Shown: positions 15,535-24,927, numbered from the stretch's first letter. The stretch: 56,841 nucleotides of DNA from Pseudomonadota bacterium (GCA_021813805.1 JAKAJL010000022.1:1-56841), one strand, 5' to 3'. Numbers and translations are program-made. The notes: generated from the letters alone by a model not told the origin.

Positions 15535-18143
15535 GCGGCGACTCCCGAGGCAAAGGCGGCGCCGTCCCGGAAGCCGTCGTCGGCGACGCAGGCGCGGATG
15601 AGGTCCAACAACTGGTTGCGCTGGAATTTCCCAACCGCCGCCGCCATCCCGGCGGCTTGCGCCGCGCGGACGACCTCGCGGCTGGCGAAAGGCGCGAGGG
15701 CGATCATCGGCGCGCGCGCCCCGGCCTCGCGCAGGCGTCTTGCGAGTTCGAAACCGGCGCCGTCGGGCAGATCGACATCGACGAGAATCGCGTCGAAGCG
15801 CGGGTTATGGCCGACTCGCGAGACGGCCTGCGCGCCAGTCTCCGCCTTGACGACCTCGAATCCTGCGGCGGAAAGCGTGGCCGAAAGCATATCGCGGAAG
15901 AAGGCTGCGTCGTCCACCAGCAGCAGGCGGCTCTTGCGCGGGGCGCCGCTCTCGCCGGAGCCCCGCAGCATGTCGATGAAATAGGCAATGTCGAGCAGTT
16001 CGACGACCTTGTCGCCGATACGGGCGGCGCCGACGATTCCTGGCGCGCCGCCGGCGATTTCCACGTCGAGCTTCTCGTCCACGATATCGAGGATGCGGTC
16101 CACGAGCAGGCCGAAGGGCTCGCCGTCGGGCGAGACGACAAAGACGGTGTTGCCGCCCTCCTTCACCATCGCATCCGGCGCGGCGGCGACGATCGGCATC
16201 AGGCGCCCCTGATGCTGGATCAGCATCATGCCGTTGGAATGTTCGATCTTTTCCGACGACACGGTTTCGATCCGCGCGACGTTCGAGAGCGGCAGCACCT
16301 TGTCCACACCGGAGCCGGCGCGGAAATAGATCAGCCGCGTCTTGTCGGCGCCGTCGCGCGCGCGCTCCGCCTCGCTGGCCGCCGTTTCGCGCGCCGGCGT
16401 AAGCCCCAGGGCCTCGCGCAGCCCGTTGGGATCGAGAATCAGCACCACCGAACCGTCGCCGAGAATGGTATGGCCGGAGAAGGCCGCAAGATGCTGCAGC
16501 GAGCCGCCCATCGGCTTGACCACGATTTCCTGCACGTCGGTGACGGCGTCGACAGTGATGCCGAAGGACTGGGCGCCGACGCGCATGATCACGGCGAGCT
16601 GCTCTGGTTCGGCGGCGCGCGCTTCGGGCGGCGCGAGATGGAGAAGTTCGGCGAGGCTGCCGATTGGCAGGACCGCCTCGCGCAATTGAAGGATTTTCGC
16701 GCCCTGAACGAATTCGATACGATGTTCTCCGCCCGTGACGCCGACCGCCTCGACCACCGAATGCTGCGGCAGGGCGAAGCGCTGGCCATGGGCTTCGACG
16801 ATCAGCGCCGGCGCGATGGCGAGGGTCAGCGGGATCTTGAGCGCGAAACGAGTCCCCCGCCCCGGCGTCGAGGACAAGGCGACCGAACCGCCGATCGCCT
16901 GGATGTTCTCGCGCACCACATCCATGCCAACGCCGCGCCCCGAAACATTGGTGACCTTTTCGGCGGTCGAGAAGCCCGGCGCGAAGATGAAGCGGTAGAT
17001 TTCCTCGTCGGTCATCCGTTCGAACTGCTGTTCGGACGCCAGCCCGAGCTTCAGGGCCTTGTCCTTGATCCGCGCCTTGTCGAGGCCGCGCCCGTCGTCG
17101 CTGATCTCGATGGTGATCTGGCCGGCCTCGTGCGAAGCCGCGACCCGCACAGTCCCCGCCGCCGGCTTGCCAAGTCGGACGCGCTCGTCGGGCGGCTCCA
17201 GCCCATGATCGGCGCAATTGCGCACGAGATGGGTGAGCGGATCGCGGATGAGCTCGATCAGCTGGCGATCGAGTTCGGCGCCGCCGCCATCGGTCACCAG
17301 ATTGATCTTCTTGTTCAGATCGGTCGCGAGATCGCGGATCATGCGCGGCAGATTGGCGAACACGCGCTCCACCGGCTGCATGCGCGCGCGCATCACCGCG
17401 TCCTGCAGATCGGAGGTCATGGCCGACAGGCGCTGCAGCGGCGACTTGAGCGCCTCGTCGCTCCTGTGGCGCGTGATCTCCATGAGCTGGTTGCGGGTCA
17501 GCACCAGCTCCGACACGAGCTGCATGATTCGCTCGAGCGTTTTGATATTGATGCGGATCGTCTCGGCGCGCTTGCCCTGCGCCGGCTCGGCGCCGCGCGC
17601 GGCCGCGAGCGCCCCCATGGGCGCCGCGCCCGCTCCGGATTGCGGGGCGGCGGGCGCAGCCGCCGGCGCAGGCTCCGGTTCAAGCTCCATGTCGGCTTCG
17701 GGCGCGCATTCGCTCGTGGACGCGCGTTCGCGGACGCCGGCCAGCGGCGCCTCCTCCTGCGCGCGCCGGCATTCGGCGACCCGCGCTTCGAGCAGCGCGA
17801 CCATGTCGTCGTCGTCGCCCTCGCCTTCGACGCCTTTTTCCTCCAGTTCGGCGAGCAGCGCCTTGACGCCGTCCACCGCGTCGAGAATGGCGGAAACGAC
17901 TTCCGGCGTCGCCTCGGCCCCTTCGCGCAGCGCCCCGATCAGATTTTCCGCGGCGTGGGTCAGCCGCTGGAGCCGGGCAAGCCCAAGAAAGCCGCAGGTG
18001 CCCTTGATCGTATGGACGAGCCGAAAGATGCTGGCGATGAGGCCCGCATCCCCCGGATCCCTCTCGAAGGCCACGATCTGCGCCGACGCCGCCTCGATCT
18101 GCTCGGCCGATTCGGCGAGGAATTCCTTTAGCATTTCATCCAT
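15531..18143 (-). CDS. cheA: Hybrid chemotaxis histidine kinase CheA with C-terminal receiver
   Basis: CheA autophosphorylates in response to receptors and passes phosphate to CheY and CheB. The 870-residue protein has an N-terminal Hpt domain with H44 (FRLVHTIKGTCGFLG), an Ala/Pro/Glu-rich linker of about 80 residues at 115-195 in place of a recognisable P2 domain, a dimerization helix (ERIMQLVSELVLTRNQLMEI), the ATPase domain (NCADHGLEPPDERV; ISDDGRGLD; SGRGVGMDVVRENI), a CheW-like domain at about 450-590, a second CheW-like segment at about 615-745, and a C-terminal receiver. The receiver keeps the VDD pocket and the VDVDLP acceptor, but the usual Thr/Ser position reads ALAPF. It overlaps cheW and the unknown gene upstream. 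Confidence 0.96.
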   Translation of the reverse strand: MDEMLKEFLAESAEQIEAASAQIVAFERDPGDAGLIASIFRLVHTIKGTCGFLGLARLQRLTHAAENLIGALREGAEATPEVVSAILDAVDGVKALLAELEEKGVEGEGDDDDMVALLEARVAECRRAQEEAPLAGVRERASTSECAPEADMELEPEPAPAAAPAAPQSGAGAAPMGALAAARGAEPAQGKRAETIRINIKTLERIMQLVSELVLTRNQLMEITRHRSDEALKSPLQRLSAMTSDLQDAVMRARMQPVERVFANLPRMIRDLATDLNKKINLVTDGGGAELDRQLIELIRDPLTHLVRNCADHGLEPPDERVRLGKPAAGTVRVAASHEAGQITIEISDDGRGLDKARIKDKALKLGLASEQQFERMTDEEIYRFIFAPGFSTAEKVTNVSGRGVGMDVVRENIQAIGGSVALSSTPGRGTRFALKIPLTLAIAPALIVEAHGQRFALPQHSVVEAVGVTGGEHRIEFVQGAKILQLREAVLPIGSLAELLHLAPPEARAAEPEQLAVIMRVGAQSFGITVDAVTDVQEIVVKPMGGSLQHLAAFSGHTILGDGSVVLILDPNGLREALGLTPARETAASEAERARDGADKTRLIYFRAGSGVDKVLPLSNVARIETVSSEKIEHSNGMMLIQHQGRLMPIVAAAPDAMVKEGGNTVFVVSPDGEPFGLLVDRILDIVDEKLDVEIAGGAPGIVGAARIGDKVVELLDIAYFIDMLRGSGESGAPRKSRLLLVDDAAFFRDMLSATLSAAGFEVVKAETGAQAVSRVGHNPRFDAILVDVDLPDGAGFELARRLREAGARAPMIALAPFASREVVRAAQAAGMAAAVGKFQRNQLLDLIRACVADDGFRDGAAFASGVAA

Positions 18144-18681
18144 GGCTCGGCTTCCGCTGTTTTTTCGATGGCGTCTTCGTTCCTTCGGAACGTTTTGTGG
18201 GATGCGCGCCGATCGGCCCCTCGTTGATCAGCCGCGCGACATAGGCGAGCCCCGCGCGCATCGCCTCCGCCGTCGCCTCGCAAGGCTCCGCGATCGATTC
18301 GGGGAAGTTGGGGCCGTTCATCTCCTGAACAACCCTGGATTGCGCCAGAAGCGCAATGTCGTTCAGGCGGTTGAGCAGGGATTCGAAACGCGCGCGCAAG
18401 GTGGGGTCGACCTTCTCGTAGCGGCGCGCCGCCTCCCGCGCCCCGGGCAAAGGCGAATGCTGGAAATATTCGCGATAGCCGCGCGGTCGCCAGGCCAAAA
18501 CCTCGTCGGTCATTTCCGGCATGCTCGGCAGAAATTCCAGCACGAGAATCATCTCGTTGAATACATTTAGATAATCATTCGCAAGCCCCGTAGCCGGGCT
18601 CACCAGTCCGAAGCCCGGTTCGGCGCCGTGACGGTCCGAATCGGCAAGCTGCGATTGAAGCGGCGCCTCTCGGTTTGGCAT
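18136..18681 (-). CDS. Conserved-type unknown protein at the head of the che run
   Basis: This is a 181-residue soluble protein overlapping the start of cheA by 8 bases, so it is probably translated with it. I do not recognise the family. It has no membrane segment or signal peptide. The middle is helical (LNVFNEMILVLEFLPSMPEM; YEKVDPTLRARFESLLNRLN) and the C terminus is basic (GTKTPSKKQRKPSHG). A GTG at 18693 in the same frame is an alternative start. Position suggests a chemotaxis or motility accessory role; nothing in the sequence shows what it does. Confidence 0.8.
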   Translation of the reverse strand: MPNREAPLQSQLADSDRHGAEPGFGLVSPATGLANDYLNVFNEMILVLEFLPSMPEMTDEVLAWRPRGYREYFQHSPLPGAREAARRYEKVDPTLRARFESLLNRLNDIALLAQSRVVQEMNGPNFPESIAEPCEATAEAMRAGLAYVARLINEGPIGAHPTKRSEGTKTPSKKQRKPSHG

Positions 18682-18937
18682 CGCCGACAACACCCGTTTT
18701 AGTTGTATTTATTCGTTATTGCTCGCCACACGATAAAAAATAGTTACCGTCCGCGTTCGGCCTGCGCGCTTTGTCGGGCGAAGCGCCTTTCGTCAATCTG
18801 CAATTTCCGGTTGTGGTTTCTTAACGAACCGCGCCCATCATGCGCGAGCCGGCGGCTCCGGCCTCGGCCCGAAACACCAAGCCGCGACCGACCCCGCGCG
18901 CAGGCGGGCGCAGTTCGCACAGGAGCCGGATTTCCTA
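18682..18937. promoter_or_regulatory. Divergent promoter region between the cheA run and cheB
   Basis: These 256 bases separate genes read in opposite directions and must hold the start signals of both. The part at about 18697-18750 is clearly AT-richer than its surroundings (for example CGATAAAAAATAGTTACC), as expected of a promoter. An AGGAG lies 12 bases before the cheB ATG. I see no convincing operator. Confidence 0.5.
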
Positions 18938-19972
18938 ATGCTGACCCGAAAGCCCGCGACATCCGTCATTCGCGTTCTCGTCGTCGACGATTCGAGCTTC
19001 ATGCGCGGCGCGATCACGCGCCACATCCAGCGCGACGCACGCTTTCTGGTCGTCGGCGCCGCGGCCAATGGCCGCGAGGCCGTCGCCAAGACGAAGGAGT
19101 TGCGCCCCGACGTCGTCACCATGGATGTCGAAATGCCGGAGATGAACGGCATCGAGGCCTTGCGCCAGATTCTCGCGCAGACCTCGACCCCTGTCGTCAT
19201 GCTGAGCGCGCAGACCGAGGCCGGCGCCAAGACGACGATCCAGGCGCTGCAATATGGCGCCATGGACTTCATCCCCAAGAAGGCCGGCTTCGAACAGCTG
19301 CATGAAAAACTGGCCGCCGTCGCCGGAGCCGCCCGCGCGCGACTGTCGCCGATCGCGGCGCCGCGCGGCCAGGCCGTCGCGGCGAAGCCGCGCCTCGGGC
19401 CCTTGAGGCCGCGCGTCGTGGTGATCGGCAGCAGCACCGGCGGCCCGAGCGCGCTGAGGCAGGTGCTCGAACGCCTGCCGTCGCCGTTTCCCGCGCCGAT
19501 CGTCGTCGCCCAGCACATGCCGGCGCAGTTCACCTCGGCCATGGCGAAATGGCTGGCCGATCATTGCCCGCTGAAGATCGTCGAGGCCGCCGACGACATG
19601 GCTCTCGCGCCGGGCTGCGTCTATATCGGGCCGGGCGGCATGCAGTTCCGCGTCGTCAACGGCCGCGTGAAAATCTCCGCCGACCAGGGCGAGAGCCTCT
19701 ACAAGCCGAGCGTGGACGTGCTGGCCCTCAGCGTCGCCATATCTTGCGGCGGCAATGCGCTGGCGATCATGCTGACCGGCATGGGCAATGACGGCGCCAA
19801 GGGCTTCCTGAAGCTCAAGGAGGCGGGAGCCTATGTGATCGCGCAGGACCAGGCGTCCTCGGCGGTCTGGGGCATGCCCCGCGCCGTCGCCGAAGCCGGC
19901 GCCGCCGACGAGATTCTCGCCCTTGGCGAAATCGGAAAAAGGGTCGGCGTTCTGCTCGGCCTCGCCACTTGA
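18938..19972 (+). CDS. cheB: Chemotaxis response regulator protein-glutamate methylesterase CheB
   Basis: CheB removes methyl groups from chemoreceptors and is activated by CheA phosphorylation. The 344-residue protein has a receiver domain with phosphoacceptor D63 (TMDVEMPEMNG), a short linker, and the methylesterase domain with the catalytic triad S166 (GSSTGGPSAL), H193 (AQHMPAQF) and D285 (LTGMGNDGAKG). All key residues are present. It is read away from the cheA run and stands alone, 24 bases before a convergent gene. Confidence 0.97.
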   Translation: MLTRKPATSVIRVLVVDDSSFMRGAITRHIQRDARFLVVGAAANGREAVAKTKELRPDVVTMDVEMPEMNGIEALRQILAQTSTPVVMLSAQTEAGAKTTIQALQYGAMDFIPKKAGFEQLHEKLAAVAGAARARLSPIAAPRGQAVAAKPRLGPLRPRVVVIGSSTGGPSALRQVLERLPSPFPAPIVVAQHMPAQFTSAMAKWLADHCPLKIVEAADDMALAPGCVYIGPGGMQFRVVNGRVKISADQGESLYKPSVDVLALSVAISCGGNALAIMLTGMGNDGAKGFLKLKEAGAYVIAQDQASSAVWGMPRAVAEAGAADEILALGEIGKRVGVLLGLAT

Positions 19973-19996
19973 TTTGGCTCGCGGGATTTGCCGGGA

Positions 19997-20491
19997 TCAC
20001 GGCGTCGCCGACCCCCCTCCGGGGATCAGCGGCGCGACCTGCGCGAGCGAGCGCCGGCTGGCGACCACGACCCAGTAATCGCCCATCCGCCGGATGGCGA
20101 TGATCCGTCCGATTTCCGGCGCCTCGTCGCCGACCCGGACCCGACGAAAGCCGTTCTCCGATTCGAGCAGGGCGTTGTCGTCGTTCAATTCGACGACTCG
20201 GACATTCCGACGTTCCGGCGGGACTCGCGCCTCGGGGCGCGTCGACACGGCGCCCACCGGAGTCATGTCGATGGAAATGGCGCGCTTCGGACCGCGCGAC
20301 CGGCCCTCGGCGGCGGCCGCGCGCACAGCCGCCTCGACCGCCTTAACGCGATTGGGCTGGGCGAAAATCGCGAAATCCTGCATGGCGTAGATGCGCGGCC
20401 CGCCATCCTGATGCGTGAACATGAAGACCGCGAACCACAGGGAGCCTGCCGCGCAGGCGAGGCCGACCGCCTTCAAAGCGAGATCGCTCAT
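19997..20491 (-). CDS. Small anchored protein of unknown function after fliI
   Basis: This 164-residue protein starts with one hydrophobic helix (ALKAVGLACAAGSLWFAVFM) and has a probable periplasmic domain. The segment VVELNDDNALLESENGFRRV and then RVGDEAPEIGRIIAIRRMGD looks beta-rich. Its ATG overlaps the fliI stop, so the two are likely translated together. I do not recognise a family. The flgF-fliI-unknown order suggests a flagellar accessory protein, but no motif shows it. Confidence 0.8.
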   Translation of the reverse strand: MSDLALKAVGLACAAGSLWFAVFMFTHQDGGPRIYAMQDFAIFAQPNRVKAVEAAVRAAAAEGRSRGPKRAISIDMTPVGAVSTRPEARVPPERRNVRVVELNDDNALLESENGFRRVRVGDEAPEIGRIIAIRRMGDYWVVVASRRSLAQVAPLIPGGGSATP

Positions 20492-21840
20492 GCTTTCTTC
20501 CCCTGCTCAGCGTTCCTGTCGCCCTGCAGGGCGTCCGCCAGTTCGCGAAAGGCGTCCACGCTCGGCGGGTCCTCGATCGACTGGCTCATGCCGTCATAGA
20601 TTTTCGGCGCGAAGGCCACGGCCTGGTCCATCAGCGGGTCGGCGCCGGCGTGATAGCCGCCCATCAGCCGCAGATCACGCGTGGATTCGTAGCGCGCGAT
20701 CATGCCGCGCAACTTCATCACCAAAGCCCGCTGCTCCTTGGTCCAGACGTGATGCGCGAGGCGCGATACCGAGGAGAGAACATTGACCGCCGGATAGCGC
20801 CCCTGATCGGCGATGGCGCGGTCGAGCACGATATGGCCGTCGAGGGCGCCGCGCACATTGTCGGCGACCGGATCGTTGTGATCGTCGCCATCCACCAGCA
20901 CCGAGAACACGCCGGTAATCGAGCCTCCGCCGCTCTCGCCCGGTCCGGCGCGCTCCAGCAGCTTGGGCAGTTCGGAAAAGACGCTCGGCGCATAGCCTCG
21001 CGCCACCGCCGGCTCGCCGGTAGCCAGCGCCACATCGCGCGCTGCATGGGCGAAACGTGTGATCGAATCGACGATCAGCAGCACCGATTCGCCCTGGTCG
21101 CGCAGATATTCCGCCACGCTCATCGCGGTCTTCGGGGCGAGGCGGCGCATCATCGCGCTCTCGTCGCCGGTCGCGACCACCGTGATGGCGAGCTTCCGGT
21201 TTTCGCCCAGGGCGTCGTCGAGAAATTCCCGCACCTCGCGCCCGCGCTCGCCGACGAGCGCGATCACCACGCTGTCGAAGCCGGACGAGCCCGCCAGCAT
21301 GGCGAGCAAAGTCGATTTGCCGACGCCGGAGCCGGCGAACACGCCGATGCGCTGGCCGGCGCAGATCGGGGTGAAGAAGTCGACCACGCGTATGCCGCTC
21401 TTCACCGGGCGGCGCACGCGCTCGCGCTTCATCGCGGCCGGCGGCTCGGCGTCAATGGGCACGGAGCGCGGTCCTTCGAGCAGCGGCCCGAGCCCGTCGA
21501 CGGGACGGCCGAGCGCGTTGATCACCCGCCCCTTCCAGGAGCGGTGCGGCTTGAGCCGCATCGGCCGGGAACGAAAGGCGAGATGGCCAACCCCAGCCTG
21601 CACCCGCGCGTCAAAGCTCTTGACCGTCACGGCGGCGGAATCGATCCGCACGACCTCGCCCGGCGCCCCGCGCTCGTCGCCATCGACGCGGACCACGTCG
21701 CCGAGCTTGAGCAGCCGCGACAGGCCGGCGACGCGGAAAGCCGACGGCCCGACCTCGGTGATGACGCCGCCCACGCGCACCGGATCAATCCGCAGCTCCG
21801 CCTCCTGAACCTCGCGCAGCAATTGCTCCAGCGCCTGCAT
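20488..21840 (-). CDS. fliI: Flagellar export ATPase FliI
   Basis: FliI is the cytoplasmic ATPase of the flagellar export apparatus. The 450-residue protein has the F1-beta-like fold with the Walker A loop GVFAGSGVGKSTLLAML, the VIALVGERGREVREFLDDAL block and the Walker B region SVLLIVDSITRFAHAARDVA. Length and motifs are complete. It lies 15 bases after flgF. Its regulator fliH is coded far away at 3796-4497. Confidence 0.97.
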   Translation of the reverse strand: MQALEQLLREVQEAELRIDPVRVGGVITEVGPSAFRVAGLSRLLKLGDVVRVDGDERGAPGEVVRIDSAAVTVKSFDARVQAGVGHLAFRSRPMRLKPHRSWKGRVINALGRPVDGLGPLLEGPRSVPIDAEPPAAMKRERVRRPVKSGIRVVDFFTPICAGQRIGVFAGSGVGKSTLLAMLAGSSGFDSVVIALVGERGREVREFLDDALGENRKLAITVVATGDESAMMRRLAPKTAMSVAEYLRDQGESVLLIVDSITRFAHAARDVALATGEPAVARGYAPSVFSELPKLLERAGPGESGGGSITGVFSVLVDGDDHNDPVADNVRGALDGHIVLDRAIADQGRYPAVNVLSSVSRLAHHVWTKEQRALVMKLRGMIARYESTRDLRLMGGYHAGADPLMDQAVAFAPKIYDGMSQSIEDPPSVDAFRELADALQGDRNAEQGKKA

Positions 21841-21855
21841 GTCCAGCTCCTGCCG

Positions 21856-22581
21856 TTACGACGTCGCGCCGAGCGTCTTGATCGCGTCCAGGAACGAGCC
21901 TTCGGTGGACTGCGTCGCATTGGACGAGGCGTCGAAGGCGCGCGACACTTCGATCATGCGCGTCATCTCCAGCACCGGATTGACGTTCGAGCCCTCGGCC
22001 ACACCCTGCGCCACGCCATAGTTGGAGAGGTCCAGCACGGGGGCCGCCGGAATGTCAGGTTTGACCGAGGAATTGTCGTAACGGGTCAGCCGCGCGGCGG
22101 GATCGATCGAAAACAGGCCGACGGCGGCGATCTGCGCGCCGTTCTGGGTGATCATGCCGTCCTGGGAAACGGTCGGCGTCCCGGCGCCCGGATCGAGCAT
22201 GATCGGCGCGCCGCCGGCGTCGAGGATCGGATAATCATTGACGCTGCGCAAGGTCCCGCTGTCGTCCATGTGCAGGCGGCCGTCGCGCGTATAGACGACG
22301 CCGCCCGGGACCTGGAGCCCGAACCAGGCGTCGCCCTGCGCCGCGATGTCGAGCGGATCGCCAGTTTGACTCAGGGCTCCCGGCTGGCGCGAAATATAGC
22401 TTGCGCCCGCGCTCGCGAAGGCGGTGGGCTCTTGCCCCGCCGGCGACAACAGCGACGAAAACGTCACTTCCTCGGCGCGGAATCCGCCGGTGTTCACATT
22501 GGCGATATTGTTGGCGATCGTGTCGAGACGCTTCTGCAAGGCGATCTGACCCGACAGCGCGACATAAAGGCTCGATTGCAT
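21856..22581 (-). CDS. flgF: Flagellar basal-body rod protein FlgF
   Basis: FlgF is a proximal rod subunit. The start is set at the ATG at 22581, giving MQSSLYVALSGQIALQKRLD, the usual start of alphaproteobacterial FlgF, and 241 residues. An ATG at 22593 (MDLAMQSS) is possible; the frame further upstream looks non-coding. The axial motif TIANNIANVNTGGFRAEEV and the C-terminal helix EMTRMIEVSRAFDASSNATQ are clear. It heads the flgF-fliI-unknown run, divergent from motA. Confidence 0.95.
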   Translation of the reverse strand: MQSSLYVALSGQIALQKRLDTIANNIANVNTGGFRAEEVTFSSLLSPAGQEPTAFASAGASYISRQPGALSQTGDPLDIAAQGDAWFGLQVPGGVVYTRDGRLHMDDSGTLRSVNDYPILDAGGAPIMLDPGAGTPTVSQDGMITQNGAQIAAVGLFSIDPAARLTRYDNSSVKPDIPAAPVLDLSNYGVAQGVAEGSNVNPVLEMTRMIEVSRAFDASSNATQSTEGSFLDAIKTLGATS

Positions 22582-22732
22582 CGCTAAATCCATAAACCGG
22601 GCGCGTAAGAATGAGCGCGCCGGCGCCATCACACCGTCTCGCGCTTGCCTCAGGCTTGCCTTGCGGGGTTCAGCCTCGCGCAAGCCCGAACCCTCCTAAT
22701 GCGCGGAAAGCAAATCCGAGCGGAGCGCGGTC
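22582..22732. promoter_or_regulatory. Divergent promoter region between flgF and motA
   Basis: These 151 bases must drive both the flgF-fliI and the motA-to-flhB runs. An inverted repeat GGCTTGC (22653-22659) / GCAAGCC (22680-22686) lies centrally and could be an operator. No promoter hexamers stand out. Confidence 0.4.
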
Positions 22733-23605
22733 TTGAATTTCGTCATCGGCCTCGTCATTTCCTTCGGCTGCATGCTCGGCGGCTATGCGGCTTTGGGCGG
22801 CCACCTCCACACTTTGCTCCAGCCCTTCGAATTCATGATCCTCGGCGGCGCGGCGCTCGGCATTTTCGTCGTCGCCAATCCCGTGCCGGTGATCAAGGAC
22901 ACCGGCGCGGCGATGGCCGAGGCGATCGCCGGCAAGGCGCCGAAGCAGAAAGACTTTCTCGACATGCTGTCGCTGCTTCATTCGCTGATGCGCGAAATGC
23001 GCGGCAGGTCGCGCGGCGAAGTCGAGGGGCATATCGACAATCCGTCCGAATCCGAAGTCTTCCGCGCCCATCCCAAGGTTCTCGCCAACAAGCTGCTGCT
23101 CGGGTTTGTCTGCGATTACGCCCGCCTCATCATCATCGGCTCAGCGCGACCCTATGAGATCGAGGCGCTGATGGACGAGGAAATCCAGACCATCAGCTAT
23201 GACAAGCTGAAGCCCTATCACGCCCTGACGACGGTGGCCGACGGATTTCCCGCGCTCGGCATCGTCGCGGCGGTGCTTGGCGTCATCCACGCCATGGGCG
23301 CGCTCGACCAGGGTCCGGAAGTGCTCGGCGGCCTGATCGGCGCGGCGCTGGTCGGCACATTTTCCGGCATTTTCGCATCTTACGGCATCATCGCCCCGGT
23401 CGCGCAGCTGATCAAGGCCACCCGCACCAAGCAGTTGCGCCTGTTCGTGCTGATCAAGCAGACCCTGCTCGCTTATATGAACGGCGCGATGCCCCAGATC
23501 GCGGTGGAGTTCGGCCGCAAGACCATCCCCGCCAAGGAGCGCCCCTCCATCGACGAGGTCGAGAACGAAACCACCTCCGGCGGCGCCGAACGGCTGGCGG
23601 CCTGA
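22733..23605 (+). CDS. motA: Flagellar motor stator protein MotA
   Basis: MotA is the ring-forming stator subunit that pushes on FliG. The 290-residue protein starts at a TTG ([20 protein letters not shown]); no in-frame ATG lies between the preceding stop and this point. It has four membrane helices: about residues 2-20, 33-48, 170-188 and 200-222. The loop between the second and third is large, and the block [20 protein letters not shown] contains the conserved Pro. It is followed after three bases by fliM. Its partner motB is coded at 2604-3803. Confidence 0.95.
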   Translation: MNFVIGLVISFGCMLGGYAALGGHLHTLLQPFEFMILGGAALGIFVVANPVPVIKDTGAAMAEAIAGKAPKQKDFLDMLSLLHSLMREMRGRSRGEVEGHIDNPSESEVFRAHPKVLANKLLLGFVCDYARLIIIGSARPYEIEALMDEEIQTISYDKLKPYHALTTVADGFPALGIVAAVLGVIHAMGALDQGPEVLGGLIGAALVGTFSGIFASYGIIAPVAQLIKATRTKQLRLFVLIKQTLLAYMNGAMPQIAVEFGRKTIPAKERPSIDEVENETTSGGAERLAA

Positions 23606-23608
23606 CCC

Positions 23609-24562
23609 ATGGACGCCAAGACCGAGTCCCCGTCGCAGGGCGCGGCCGAAAGGCTGCTCGACAATCCGGGCCTGAGCGTCGAGCGTCTGCCGATGCTTGC
23701 CATGATTTTCGACCGGCTGGCCGCCGCCTGCGCCGAAGGCTTGCGGCCTTTTTCGCCAGCGATCGTGACCTGTTTCGTCAATTCGATCGCGACCGACCAC
23801 GTGTGGGACGCGCTCGACGCCTATGACGGCAGCATCGCCGCCATTCTCTATTCGCCGGAGCTCGACGCGCGCATCCTCGTCGGACTCGACCGGCGCTGCA
23901 TGTTTTCGCTGATGGAGGTTCTGCTCGGCGGCGACACCAAGGAGCCGCCCCACGAGGACGACCGCAATTTCTCCACCCTCGAAACCCGGGTCGCGCAGAC
24001 GGTGTTCGAGATCGCGGCCGAGGCGCTGCATTCCGCCTTCGGGCCGATCATCGCCACGAAATTCCGTCTGGAGCGCGTCGAGACGCGCATGGACTTCACG
24101 GTCATGGGCCGCCGCAACGTGCTTGGCGTGATCGCAAAGATCCTCATCCAGGCCATGGACATCGGCGGCCAGATGTTCGTCGTGATCCCCCAGCCCGCGC
24201 TTACCCCGATCCGCCAGCAATTGTCGCGCGACCTTTCCAGCGACGGTTCGGCGAGCGACCCGCGCTGGCAAAAAATGATGCGCGCCGGAATCGAAAAGGC
24301 GGAAGTCGCCGCTTTCGCTATTCTCGACGAGGCCAGTCTGACGCTCGGCGATGTCTCCGGCTGGCGCGTCGGCGACCTCCTGCCCTTGAAGGCCGCCGCC
24401 GACACCAAGATCCGACTCGATTGCAAGGGCCAGTCGCTGTTCTGGTGCGAACTTGGCCAGGCCAAGGGCCATTACACGCTGAAAATGGCCGACCGCGTCG
24501 ACAATGAGGAAATGCCGCTCGCGCAATTCCTCGAACTGGCCGGCGCGAGCGAACGAAGCTGA
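23609..24562 (+). CDS. fliM: Flagellar motor switch protein FliM
   Basis: FliM is the C-ring subunit that binds CheY-P and sets rotation direction or speed. The 317-residue protein has the CheC-like middle domain and a C-terminal SpoA (FliN-like) domain starting near residue 235 (AAFAILDEASLTLGDVSGWR, then VGDLLPLKA). I do not see the classic N-terminal CheY-binding motif LSQxEID; the N terminus reads MDAKTESPSQGAAERLLDN. It sits between motA and fliN, as in rhizobia. Confidence 0.93.
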   Translation: MDAKTESPSQGAAERLLDNPGLSVERLPMLAMIFDRLAAACAEGLRPFSPAIVTCFVNSIATDHVWDALDAYDGSIAAILYSPELDARILVGLDRRCMFSLMEVLLGGDTKEPPHEDDRNFSTLETRVAQTVFEIAAEALHSAFGPIIATKFRLERVETRMDFTVMGRRNVLGVIAKILIQAMDIGGQMFVVIPQPALTPIRQQLSRDLSSDGSASDPRWQKMMRAGIEKAEVAAFAILDEASLTLGDVSGWRVGDLLPLKAAADTKIRLDCKGQSLFWCELGQAKGHYTLKMADRVDNEEMPLAQFLELAGASERS

Positions 24563-24585
24563 CTTCCTGCTCCACGAGGGACGAC

Positions 24586-24927
24586 ATGGCTGAAGCCGAA
24601 GACATGCAGCAAACGGCGGCCCCGCCGGCGGAGATTGGCGAAGACGGGCCGGACGTAGCCTCGCGCAAGCATGACGCCATCCTGCGCATTCCGGTGACCG
24701 TTCAGGTGGTGCTGGGCTCGGCAAGAATGCCGGTCGCGCATCTGATGAAGCTCGGACGCGGCGCCGTGGTGGCGCTCGACCAGCGCGTCGGCGAGCCGGT
24801 CAATGTCGTCGTCAATGGCCGCATCGTCGCGCGCGGCGAAGTCGTGGTGGTGGACGAGGACAATTCGCGCTTCGGCGTCTCGCTGACCGAGATCGTGGGC
24901 TCCGCCGATGCCGACGCCTTCGTCTGA
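24586..24927 (+). CDS. fliN: Flagellar motor switch protein FliN
   Basis: FliN forms the base of the C ring and helps dock the export ATPase complex. The 113-residue protein is a short acidic N terminus plus one SpoA domain (ILRIPVTVQVVLGSARMPVA; VNGRIVARGEVVVVDEDNSR; FGVSLTEIV). It overlaps fliG by 20 bases, which suggests coupled translation of these switch proteins. Confidence 0.95.
   Translation: MAEAEDMQQTAAPPAEIGEDGPDVASRKHDAILRIPVTVQVVLGSARMPVAHLMKLGRGAVVALDQRVGEPVNVVVNGRIVARGEVVVVDEDNSRFGVSLTEIVGSADADAFV

Noticed and set aside
15657-18131. 824-codon plus-strand open frame opposite cheA
   Set aside because: It is the antisense shadow of cheA in GC-rich DNA: composition is Arg/Asp/His/Gly-rich, without any family motif, while the minus frame is a complete CheA.
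20650-22587. 645-codon plus-strand open frame opposite fliI and flgF
   Set aside because: It spans two genuine minus-strand genes and their junction, and the peptide shows no domain.
23141-24724. 527-codon minus-strand open frame opposite motA and fliM
   Set aside because: It is a shadow of two certain flagellar genes, with no motif of its own.
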